Positions 15,169 to 20,820 of a stretch of 20,820 nucleotides of DNA are shown one piece after another. The notes under the pieces are model-generated. The model was not told the origin of the DNA. It did no database searches and saw only the letters and a program-made list of their open reading frames with translations. The DNA is from Deltaproteobacteria bacterium (lineage in GTDB: Bacteria; Desulfobacterota; Desulfobacteria; Desulfobacterales; C00003060). The position numbers were made by a program, and so were the translations under genes. The stretch lies in assembly GCA_019309815.1 (NCBI GenBank), contig JAFDFO010000045.1, positions 1-20,820 of the forward strand, in the 5' to 3' direction. Numbering within the stretch: position 1 is the first letter of the stretch; each line of letters begins with the position of its first letter.

Positions 15169-16262
15169 TGTGATGTTCATGAAACATTGACTTTCTCTTC
15201 TGGTAATGGTGAATCGGGGCCATGCCGCGCAAAGCACGCATTGATGCCCCTGGTGCGCTCCAGCACATCATTATCCGAGGGATAGAGGGGAGGGCCATAT
15301 TCCGAGACCGTTGGGACAGAGATAGCTTTCTGAAGCGGCTCGGAAATGTTCTTTTAGACACATCAACAGCCTGCTATGCGTGGGCTCTAATGTCAAATCA
15401 CGTTCATTTGCTCTTGAGGACTGGCCTGGCACCCATTGCGACTGTGATGAGGCGGTGTTTGACAGGGTACGCCCAGCAATTCAACAGACGTTACGAGCGA
15501 CATGGACCACTCTTCCAAAATCGATACAAATCAATTCTCTGCGAGGAAGATCCATATTTCCTGGAGTTGGTGCGCTATATTCATCTGAATCCGGTTCGAG
15601 CTGGTGTGGTCAAAGACTTTAGCCAACTTCGGTCATATCGGTATTGTGGACACGCCGTCATCATGGGAATCATGAAGTGTGAATGGCAAGACAGAGACTA
15701 CGTTCTTGGTTTTTTCGATGAATCAGAAAGGGCAGCGCGAAGACACTATGCAGCTTTCGTGGCCAGAGGTGTGGAACTGGGACGGCAGCCCAACCTGGTT
15801 GGAGGGGGCCTGATAAGATCTGCAGGCGGTTGGTCTTCAGTGAAAGACCAACTTCGAGCAGGGATACGGATGAAAGGCGATGAGCGAATATTAGGCAGTA
15901 GTATGTTTGTAGAGGAGGTTCTGGAAAGGGCACATGAGGAACTCGAGCAACGCACCCGTTTACGTAGTCGAGGTATTGATTTGGAGACCCTATTGTTTCG
16001 AGTTATATACTACTACGGTATTGACATGAGTATCTTCAAAACAAGCAGTAAGCGACCGGCAGTAGCAAAAGCCCGCGCAGTTTTTTGTTATCTGGCGGTG
16101 AGGAAATTGAAAGCAACCGGTACAGATGTTGCTGCAAGGCTAGATATTACGCAAGGAGCCGTGAGCAAGTGTGTCACGCGTGGTGAACGGATTCTATTGC
16201 AAGAAGATCGAGAAGAAATCGAAAAGGTGATGCTGGAATAGTGTTGATATCATGGACGTCTT
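15169..16262 (+). mobile_element. REP-associated tyrosine transposase unit with half-palindrome ends
   Basis: The transposase gene is bounded by diverged halves of the P palindrome. The left half (15169-15197, TGTGATGTTCATGAAACATT then GACTTTCTC) matches the left half of copy B at about 23 of 29 positions by eye. The right half (16241-16262, GTGTTGATATCATGGACGTC) matches the right arm of copies B-D. Complete P copies C and D lie 26 and 16 bases outside it. The arrangement resembles RAYT genes flanked by REP sequences. No target duplication is expected for Y1 transposases and none is seen. Confidence 0.78.
15222..16241 (+). CDS. REP-associated tyrosine transposase (Y1/HUH family) with C-terminal DnaA-like helix-turn-helix
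   Basis: This is a single-strand DNA transposase of the IS200-like Transposase_17 family. The N-terminal half (about 1-135) has H60-V-H62 in MSNHVHLLLRTG (the HUH metal site), a candidate nucleophile Y83 in LTGYAQQFNRRYERHGPLFQ, and the RAYT signature RYIHLNPVRAGVV (118-130). The tail from about 250 has RPAVAKARAVFCYLAVRKL and DVAARLDITQGAVSKCVTRG, resembling the C-terminal DNA-binding domain of DnaA, which may recognise the palindromes (inference). It is full length with no frameshift, so it could be active. ATG 15222 begins MPRKARIDAPGALQHIIIRG, a standard RAYT start; no strong ribosome site is visible. The stop codon runs straight into the right half of the P palindrome. Confidence 0.9.
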   Translation: MPRKARIDAPGALQHIIIRGIEGRAIFRDRWDRDSFLKRLGNVLLDTSTACYAWALMSNHVHLLLRTGLAPIATVMRRCLTGYAQQFNRRYERHGPLFQNRYKSILCEEDPYFLELVRYIHLNPVRAGVVKDFSQLRSYRYCGHAVIMGIMKCEWQDRDYVLGFFDESERAARRHYAAFVARGVELGRQPNLVGGGLIRSAGGWSSVKDQLRAGIRMKGDERILGSSMFVEEVLERAHEELEQRTRLRSRGIDLETLLFRVIYYYGIDMSIFKTSSKRPAVAKARAVFCYLAVRKLKATGTDVAARLDITQGAVSKCVTRGERILLQEDREEIEKVMLE

Positions 16263-16278
16263 ATAATCAGACTACCAG

Positions 16279-16367
16279 ACTAGGGGACGTCCATGATATA
16301 TTAACTTTCTCAATCCCAGGAGCTTTGCCGGTGCTAGAATGTTAAGATATCATGGACGTCCCCTAGT
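16279..16367 (+). repeat. P palindromic element, copy D (89 bases), overlapping the SpoIID gene start
   Basis: It has the same ends as copies B and C, with a more diverged centre (CAATCCCAGGAGCTTTGCCG). It contains ATG 16339, which opens the frame of the following broken gene, so its right arm is translated as the first ten residues. Confidence 0.9.
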
Positions 16368-16506
16368 TTTTGTTCTGGTCCTTATCAAGGCCTCGCTATG
16401 CTTTGCCGCCTATGATGATCCCAAGGGCTTTCGCACGGCGGGCGATCTGTTGAACCAGGGGAGTTATCTAGAAGCCCTCGCAGCGTATAACGAGATCGTC
16501 ATCTAG
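16339..16506 (+). pseudogene. 5' fragment of the SpoIID-domain gene: signal peptide plus start of TPR-like region
   Basis: This 55-residue frame starts inside P copy D. Its first ten residues (MLRYHGRPLV) are encoded by the repeat arm and carry two arginines. A hydrophobic stretch FVLVLIKASLCFAA follows, then YDDPKGFRTAGDLLNQGSYL and EALAAYNEIV. That is the layout of a Sec signal peptide followed by the first helix pair of a TPR-like repeat. The frame stops at TAG 16504. The reading resumes in another frame as LDQYDEALQLYNVLIKDYPG and continues into the next entry. Repeat spacing downstream is 37 residues, but here only about 16 residues separate equivalent positions, so about 20 residues (about 60 bases) seem deleted, with a frame change. 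An assembly error is the alternative. Confidence 0.6.
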
Positions 16507-16538
16507 ATCAATATGATGAGGCCCTGCAGCTGTACAAC

Positions 16539-17843
16539 GTGCTGATAAAGGATTATCCGGGTAGCAACTTTGCGCAGGACGCCCTGTTCAATACCGGGAT
16601 GGTTCACTACGAAAAAGGGACGTTCGGGCAGGCATACCAGAGCTTCAAAAGCTATCTTGAGAAGTATCCGGATGGCAGACATCGGCAGTCGGCAGAGGTA
16701 TGGGTTGAGAGTGCCAAGGCGGAAATGGGCGCTGAGAAGGAAAAAGAACCGGCGCCTCTACCCGAACTGTCTGTGGCTGACACGACCCTCAGGGTACTCA
16801 TCCGCGACAAAGCAACCAGCGTTACCTTGAGTGCAGGCGGTCCTATCACCATATCTAATACGTTTTCAGGCGAGGCAGTCTATGAAGGCCTGGGCTCTTT
16901 GACTTTGGCCGCCAGGTCAGGCCGTCTCGTTGTTAACGGGAGAGAGCTAAAGGTTTCCGAGTGTATCGCAACAGCCAATGAGGGAATTCTTGCCCTTGAT
17001 GGGAAACGTTATAGGGGCAGCTTTCGGGTTTCAGCAGATGATGCCAGCAAGGCTCAGGTGATTAATCACGTTGACCTTGAAGCGTATCTCTACGGCGTGG
17101 TGCCCAGGGAGATGTCCCCCAAATGGGCTGAAGACGCCCTCAAGGCGCAGGCTGTGGCAGCTCGCAGTTATGCCTTGTATATTAAGCAAAAAAGCACTGA
17201 CAAGCCGTATGATCTCGTGGCAACCATCGCGTCACAGGTCTACGGCGGCTATGACGCAGAGAACGCCGCCTCTACCCTGGCCGTTGATGCGACACGAGGC
17301 GAGGTCATAACCTACGATGGGCGATTAACGATCGCTTACTTCCATGCGAACAGCGGGGGCTTCACAGAATCTGCCAAGAATGTATGGGTAGCTGACTTGC
17401 CTTACCTTAGAGGAACACGTGACCAGTACAGTGATAATATCCAAAACGGCAAGTGGGATCTCGCCCTATCTTATCTGACAATACAAGAACGGCTGAATCA
17501 GTACGGGCTGAATGTGGGTGCCATATCCCAGATACGCCCTATCGACATCAGCTCCTCGGGCCGCCCCCTGAAGGTGGCTGTCGAGTCCACACGCGGCGGT
17601 ACCGTGCTCAAGAGCAACGATTTTCGCCTCAAGGTTGGGGCCAGGACACTCAGAAGCACCCTGTTTCGTGTGCAGGACAATACCGGTGGCGTTCAGATCA
17701 TTGGAAAGGGGTTTGGGCACGGCGTTGGCATGAGTCAGTGGGGGGCATACCGCATGGCTCAGGAAGGACACGATTACAGGGGGATATTGCAGCACTATTA
17801 CCAAGGCGTTCAGATCACGAGCCTAACATCTCCTTCTCTCTGA
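16539..17843 (+). CDS. SpoIID/LytB-domain protein with N-terminal TPR-like repeats (main part of a broken gene)
   Basis: SpoIID-family proteins are periplasmic or extracytoplasmic peptidoglycan enzymes or amidase enhancers. Residues 1-50 are TPR-like (DYPGSNFAQDALFNTGMVHY, GTFGQAYQSFKSYLEKYPDG). A linker rich in Glu and Pro follows. The SpoIID domain covers about 80-430, with HVDLEAYLYGVVPREMSPKW (candidate catalytic E191), LKAQAVAARSYALY, FHANSGGFTESAKNVW, and the terminal GFGHGVGMSQWGAYRMAQEG. The catalytic domain appears intact. GTG 16539 is only the first in-frame start after the break; it lacks a ribosome site and a signal peptide. The true gene probably began upstream with the 5' fragment at 16339, so translation from here would leave the enzyme in the cytoplasm. 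It is probably a recent pseudogene unless the break is a sequencing error. Confidence 0.85.
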   Translation: MLIKDYPGSNFAQDALFNTGMVHYEKGTFGQAYQSFKSYLEKYPDGRHRQSAEVWVESAKAEMGAEKEKEPAPLPELSVADTTLRVLIRDKATSVTLSAGGPITISNTFSGEAVYEGLGSLTLAARSGRLVVNGRELKVSECIATANEGILALDGKRYRGSFRVSADDASKAQVINHVDLEAYLYGVVPREMSPKWAEDALKAQAVAARSYALYIKQKSTDKPYDLVATIASQVYGGYDAENAASTLAVDATRGEVITYDGRLTIAYFHANSGGFTESAKNVWVADLPYLRGTRDQYSDNIQNGKWDLALSYLTIQERLNQYGLNVGAISQIRPIDISSSGRPLKVAVESTRGGTVLKSNDFRLKVGARTLRSTLFRVQDNTGGVQIIGKGFGHGVGMSQWGAYRMAQEGHDYRGILQHYYQGVQITSLTSPSL

Positions 17844-17887
17844 TTCACTTTGCCAAGGAGTAGCGGGAAGTTCGGAAATTGCTGTTT

Positions 17888-18098
17888 GTCATTTCGAGCG
17901 ACTTGTTCGCCGACTTGTCCGTCGAAGTCTTGACGTAGACGGAAGCTTCAGTGAAGACGGAAGCGCCCGCCCTGCCCGCCCTGGCGCTTCGACTTCGCAT
18001 AAGCTGCCAGGCTGGTAAGCCCGGTCTGGGCCAGGGAGAAATCTTCTTTGTCGAATGCTCTATTAACGCCAGATTTCTCCCGTTGGTCGAAATGACAG
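17888..18098. repeat. R-family dispersed repeat R4 (long form)
   Basis: The left end GTCATTTCGAGCGACTTGTT and the right end GGTCGAAATGACAG pair. Inside it shares CGCCCGCCCTGGCGCTTC-like and GGTCTGGGCCAGGGAGAAAT words with R1. It contains a local duplication (GACGGAAGC twice at 17938-17964). G3 follows after about 16 bases. No gene is visible between 17844 and 18746; that stretch is R4, G3, V2, P copy E and V3. Confidence 0.75.
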
Positions 18099-18113
18099 AG
18101 GGTGGGACAAAAG

Positions 18114-18170
18114 AATGTAGGGGCGGGGTTCATCCCCGCCCGCGGGAGGGCATAAAGCCCTCCCCTACAC
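18114..18170. repeat. G-family GC hairpin G3 (double hairpin)
   Basis: The outer arms TGTAGGGGCGGGGTT and AGCCCTCCCCTACAC pair loosely, with GGCGGGGTTCATCCCCGCC as an inner hairpin. It follows R4 just as G2 follows R3. Confidence 0.65.
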
Positions 18171-18335
18171 AACACCTGGTGGGCACCATAGAAGAAGGGT
18201 CGAAAGGACAAGGGAACGCCAGTGTTAGGCCATGACGATTGCCAAGAGACACAATCTTCAATCGTCAATAGTCAATCCGAAGTCCCCGCCCCTACACACA
18301 CCCTGCGCAGCACAACAGTGATTGCCAAACAAATG

Positions 18336-18366
18336 TCGGTCAACGGTCAACGGACAACAGTGAACG
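18336..18366 (+). repeat. V-family repeat V2
   Basis: CGGTCAACGGTCAACGGACA followed by ACAGTGAACGG is a tandem of 7-8 base units related to V1. Confidence 0.55.
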
Positions 18367-18421
18367 GCTCTTCAAGGACGATTGACTATTGAAAGACAGA
18401 TCATTTTACGCTTTGACAGAA

Positions 18422-18510
18422 GCTAGGGGACGTCCATGACATTTCAACATTCTAGTGCCGGAAACCCCTTTCAAATGGAGAATGTTAATATGTCATGGAC
18501 GTCCCCAAGT
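18422..18510 (-). repeat. P palindromic element, copy E (89 bases)
   Basis: It has ends GCTAGGGGACGTCCATGACA and TGTCATGGACGTCCCCAAGT. Reverse complemented, it aligns with copies B-D over all 89 positions, including the ACTAGAATGTTGAAATGTCA arm and a diverged centre. The right terminus has one mismatch to the CTAG end. Confidence 0.87.
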
Positions 18511-18584
18511 CGCTTTTCTTGAAAGACAGGCCGTTTTCGGCTTTTGCTTAACGCCATGCGCCATGCCCTATGCGCTATGCGTCA

Positions 18585-18690
18585 CAGCGGACAACGGCCA
18601 ACTTCTTTTCCTTTGAGCTTTCACCTTTCAGCTTTGAGCTCAGTTCTTACGGACAACGGACAACGTTCAACGGATAACGGCCGAAGGCCA
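18585..18690 (+). repeat. V-family repeat V3 and associated low-complexity words
   Basis: CAGCGGACAACGGCCAAC and TACGGACAACGGACAACGTT followed by CAACGGATAACGGCC flank a CTTTGAGCTTTCACC/TTTCAGCTTTGAGCTC segment. It is non-coding and ends just before the tRNA promoter region. Confidence 0.5.
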
Positions 18691-18698
18691 AAAAAGAA

Positions 18699-18727
18699 TT
18701 GACAGGCCACCACGAAATTGTTACGCA
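18699..18727 (+). promoter_or_regulatory. Possible promoter of tRNA-Lys
   Basis: TTGACA (18699-18704) is followed after 17 bases by TACGCA (18722-18727). The -35 is perfect but the -10 is poor. The position, about 20 bases before the mature 5' end, is suitable. Confidence 0.35.
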
Positions 18728-18746
18728 CAATAAGAAACTTCGCTCC

Positions 18747-18823
18747 GGGCCGTTAGCTCAACCAGGCAGAGCAGCTGACTCTTAATCAGGAGGTTATAGG
18801 TTCGATTCCTATACGGCCCACCA
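18747..18823 (+). tRNA. tRNA-Lys (anticodon CTT)
   Basis: The acceptor stem GGGCCGT/ACGGCCC closes with discriminator A and an encoded CCA. The D stem is GCTC/GAGC. The anticodon arm is GCTGA-CTCTTAA-TCAGG with anticodon CTT, reading AAG codons for lysine. The T arm is ATAGG-TTCGATT-CCTAT. All arms pair except the first anticodon-stem pair (positions 27-43), which is G opposite G. A terminator follows within ten bases, so this is a single-tRNA transcription unit. Confidence 0.95.
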
Positions 18824-18831
18824 GGAATATC

Positions 18832-18867
18832 AAGGGTTTCTGGGATTTTTCCCAGGAGCCCTTTTTT
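18832..18867 (+). terminator. Rho-independent terminator of tRNA-Lys
   Basis: AAGGG...CTGGGA pairs with TCCCAG...CCCTT around a short T loop, with a three-base internal bulge on each side, followed by a T6 run. It lies nine bases after the encoded CCA. Confidence 0.88.
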
Positions 18868-19066
18868 GTGTCTTCAGAATCCTTTTTCGTAAAAGTGCAA
18901 GCCTACAGTGTCTTTTCGCTGCAGAGCAGAAATCCCTGGTCATCAGGTGTCAGGTATACTGTTGACACGGTGCCTGCTTTTTGAGAATCTAGAGACAAGA
19001 GTGACACCGTTTGCAACAGACTTTTTCACTTGAGGGACTTTACGAAGGACGGAGAGGGAACTTGCC

Positions 19067-19393
19067 ATGCTGTCTGAGCTCTTTGCTGCCCTAAAGGCTA
19101 TGGATTTCAAGAAAGCGAACAAGATTCTCGGAAGTGTTGATTTCCTTGATGTGCTGATAAATCCTTGGGTCATCGCTGTCATAGCTATCGTCTGCGTTGT
19201 CCTTGCAATTCGGCGTGGGCTGGCGGCCGTGGTGACTTTTCTGTCGTTTCCCGCACTGATGGTCCTGTTTCAGCAGACAGTCCAGGGGAGCAAAGCCGTG
19301 GAGTTGGAGTATAGTGTCACAGGGCTGCTGATATTTGTGGGTGGGTTCTTGGCCATCGCCGGCATCAATATTTACTTGCACTTTGTTCGTTGA
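19067..19393 (+). CDS. Small membrane protein of unknown function (three predicted membrane segments)
   Basis: I do not recognise a family. The 108-residue product has a short N-terminal amphipathic part (MLSELFAALKAMDFKKANKI), then three hydrophobic segments at about 32-48 (PWVIAVIAIVCVVLAI), 51-70 (LAAVVTFLSFPALMVLFQ) and 84-105 (VTGLLIFVGGFLAIAGINIY). A positive RRG after segment 1 suggests that loop faces the cytoplasm. A good ribosome site (GGAGAGGG, 19051-19058) stands before ATG 19067, which supports it as a real gene. It stands alone: a tRNA terminator lies upstream and an isolated hairpin terminator about 115 bases downstream. There is a TTGACA at 18962-18967 but no convincing -10. 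Confidence 0.75.
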   Translation: MLSELFAALKAMDFKKANKILGSVDFLDVLINPWVIAVIAIVCVVLAIRRGLAAVVTFLSFPALMVLFQQTVQGSKAVELEYSVTGLLIFVGGFLAIAGINIYLHFVR

Positions 19394-19507
19394 CCTGCCT
19401 GCTTCCTTTTTCGACTGTTGTTATACTAAGCTACTTTTGTCATATTGATCCGCCGTAATGACAGAAAGAAAGCAATAGACAGGGAGTACACCCTCATGGG
19501 AGTGGAC

Positions 19508-19557
19508 AAGGTTCCTACGCGTGGTATCAAAGATACCAGTGTGCAGGAGCCTTTTTT
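19508..19557 (+). terminator. Strong Rho-independent terminator (long stem)
   Basis: AAGG.TCCT..GCGTGGTATC pairs with GATACCAGTGT..AGGA.CCTT around an AAA loop, a stem of about 20 pairs with small bulges, followed by TTTTTT. It could end the transcript of the small membrane gene or of a short independent RNA starting after 19430; a TATACT at 19422-19427 lacks a good -35. A smaller AGGG-AGTACA-CCCT hairpin lies about 25 bases upstream. Confidence 0.8.
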
Positions 19558-19670
19558 GTTTTGACTTATAGGCCCGGGCAGTTTCAATGTGTCGAATCCT
19601 GGTCCAGAACCCGGCGCGGGTCTCAATTCGTATGAGGTGGCAGCCGCAAAGCGGCGACACAAGAACATGT

Positions 19671-19738
19671 TTCGGTCATTTGGATTTTGGTCATTCGGAA
19701 TTGTTTAGGATTTCGGATTTCGTGCTTCGAATTTAACA
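19671..19738. repeat. Low-complexity ATTTCGG-type tandem
   Basis: Words such as TTCGGTCATTTGG, TTTTGGTCATTCGG, ATTTCGGATTTCGTG and TTCGAATTT recur here. It is non-coding. With the terminator at 19508 and a mini-palindrome TGTCAT/ATGACA (19438-19463) this is all that is visible in 19394-19808. The minus-strand frames across the region look spurious. Confidence 0.45.
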
Positions 19739-19808
19739 CTTTGATAAGCTATGCTACGACTGATTTCAATAATTGACGTTTTGAGCATGATACTAACCGC
19801 CTATTCCC

Positions 19809-20750
19809 ATGTCCAATAAACCAACCTACGAAGAACTACAGCGAGAAGTCAGGGCGCTGGAGAAAGAAGCGTATGAGCGCCAGCGAGCGGACAACGCCTT
19901 GCTGGAGAGCACCCGTCGGTTGCAGGTAGCCTATGACCAAGCCATCGTCTACGCGAAAGAGCTGCGCGGTGAAATCACTGAACACAAGCGAGCAGATGAA
20001 GCCCTGCAGGAAGCCAGCCACTTCCTTGACAAGCGCGTTGAAGGACGAACGGCTGAGCTTTCGGAGGCCGTTTTGCTTCTAGAGCGGGAGATCGCAGAAC
20101 GGGGGCGTGCGGAGGAGGCGCTGCAGGAGAGCGAAACTCGCCTAAAGACCGTTTTGGACACTGTTCAGGCGGGCATTGTGGTTGTTGACCCCGAAACTCA
20201 TGCCATCGTTGGTGTTAATGCTGCTGCCGGCAAAATGTTCGGTGCGCCCAGAGAACAGATTCTCGGGAGACTTTGTCACGAATGTTTCTGCACGTCAGGG
20301 CAAGGCCAGTGTCCGGTTACCGATCTTGGGGAGAGCTTGGAGAATGCAGAACAGGAGTTGGTTACAGTTGACGGCAGGAGGGTGCCGATTCTAAAGACAG
20401 TTGTCTCCGTCACGCTAAATAGTCGAGAACATCTGCTCGAAAGCTTCCTTGATATTGCTAAGCGCAAACGTGCCGAGGAGGCATTGTGGGAGAGCGAGAA
20501 GCTGGTCTATACTCATGAAAAGCGCATGGAGGTGCTGAAGTTCGCGAACGATGTGGCCCTCAAATTAATGCATGAATTGAGAAATCCCCTGGTTGCGGTC
20601 GGAGGATTCTCAAAACTGATATGCAGCAAAGACTATCCCGAAGACAAGCTGAGAGAATATGCCAAGATCATCATGGAACAGGCCAAGAGGTTAGACAAGG
20701 CAATCAACGACGTCCTGGTCCATCTGAAGGCTGGTGCTGAAGAGCTGTAG
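19809..20750 (+). CDS. PAS-HisKA signalling protein lacking the kinase ATPase domain
   Basis: Residues 1-112 are a coiled coil (ERQRADNALLES, HKRADEALQEAS, REIAERGRAEEALQESETRL) typical of sensor kinases. A PAS domain covers about 113-220 (VLDTVQAGIVVVDPETHAIV) and contains C156, H157, C159, C161 and C168 in LCHECFCTSGQGQCPVTD, a possible metal or iron-sulfur site (inference). A HisKA domain covers about 236-305, with phosphoacceptor H255 in MHELRNPLVAVGGF. The protein then stops at 313 residues, exactly where a HATPase_c domain should begin. No N, G1 or G2 box follows in the window, and V-family repeat DNA starts nine bases after the stop. It is either a kinase truncated at a repeat or a phosphotransfer partner needing another kinase. 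No membrane segment is present, so it is cytoplasmic. Confidence 0.85.
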   Translation: MSNKPTYEELQREVRALEKEAYERQRADNALLESTRRLQVAYDQAIVYAKELRGEITEHKRADEALQEASHFLDKRVEGRTAELSEAVLLLEREIAERGRAEEALQESETRLKTVLDTVQAGIVVVDPETHAIVGVNAAAGKMFGAPREQILGRLCHECFCTSGQGQCPVTDLGESLENAEQELVTVDGRRVPILKTVVSVTLNSREHLLESFLDIAKRKRAEEALWESEKLVYTHEKRMEVLKFANDVALKLMHELRNPLVAVGGFSKLICSKDYPEDKLREYAKIIMEQAKRLDKAINDVLVHLKAGAEEL

Positions 20751-20759
20751 AAAGCATCG

Positions 20760-20791
20760 TTCACCGTTATCCGTTGACCGTTCACCGCAGG
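20760..20791 (-). repeat. V-family repeat V4 after the PAS-HisKA gene
   Basis: TTCACCGTTATCCGTTGACC and GTTCACCG are the reverse complement of the V pattern (CGGTGAACGGTCAACGGATA). It lies directly after the truncated kinase-like gene. Confidence 0.55.
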
Positions 20792-20820
20792 CGTCTCTGC
20801 CGAGACTGAGCTCAAGGCTC

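Noticed and set aside
15054..16367. Copies C and D as the ends of one composite transposon
   Set aside because: C and D are in direct orientation, each complete and palindromic, and the transposase has its own half-arms between them; a RAYT unit with neighbouring satellites fits better.
17948..18268. Frames on both strands (94 and 106 residues) after the SpoIID gene
   Set aside because: They read R4 and G3 repeats, giving artefactual RAGMNPAPT-like peptides.
2170..18510. P, R and G repeats considered as a CRISPR array
   Set aside because: Copies are scattered over 16 kb, have no regular spacers, and no cas gene is present.
19421..19668. Two frames of about 80 residues on -
   Set aside because: They overlap a strong terminator and low-complexity DNA, with no ribosome site or domain.

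Overview
The window looks like chromosomal DNA of a strictly anaerobic deltaproteobacterium of the sulfate-reducer type (Desulfobacterota). This is inferred from a Wood-Ljungdahl accessory gene pair (a RACo/AcsV-like corrinoid activator and a CooC-type nickel insertase), a long-form HisG, a tandem UspA protein, and intergenic DNA unusually rich in dispersed palindromic repeats. No marker here fixes the genus.

Layout. 87-3110: RACo/AcsV-like and CooC genes, separated by a nested palindromic repeat. 3454-7226: recN, a two-domain universal stress protein and a CBS-ACT protein, all on +. 7285-7319: a two-way terminator shared with a converging penicillin-binding protein 1A gene (7369-9774, -). 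9775-10265: gene-free, GC hairpins. 10266-11515: hisI-hisG, one base overlapped. 11516-11984: repeats only. 11985-13130: class I aminotransferase. 13396-15058: engB and rtcA. 15169-16262: a REP-associated (Y1/HUH) transposase gene inside its own palindromic ends, with a complete small palindromic copy on each side. 16339-17843: a SpoIID/LytB-domain gene with TPR-like repeats, broken near its 5' end. 17844-18746: about 900 bases of repeats. 18747-18823: tRNA-Lys(CTT) with terminator. 19067-19393: a small membrane protein. 19809-20750: a PAS protein with a HisKA domain but no ATPase domain.

The most interesting system is the transposase and its satellites. An 89-base palindrome (family P; ends ACTAGGGGACGTCC and GGACGTCCCCTAGT) occurs five times (2170, 13209, 15054, 16279, 18422). 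Its left and right halves also flank the transposase gene, and similarity on the right appears to reach into the last codons of that gene. The small copies therefore look like internal-deletion derivatives of the transposase unit. They alter host genes: one copy contains the rtcA stop codon, and another supplies the start codon and charged N-terminus of a signal peptide on the SpoIID-domain gene. Two copies lie inside a second palindrome (family K), and the two compound elements are inverted relative to one another.

Other repeat families behave similarly. S (TTGAAGATTGAAAATTGA type) brackets R (GTCATTTCGAGCG...CGAAATGACAG) on both sides of recN and writes the last residues of both CooC and RecN. 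R is followed by G (GTAGGGGCGGGC type) twice. V (ACGGACAACGG type) abuts the aminotransferase start and the end of the kinase-like gene. Apart from these repeats the genes are ordinary housekeeping and metabolic genes.
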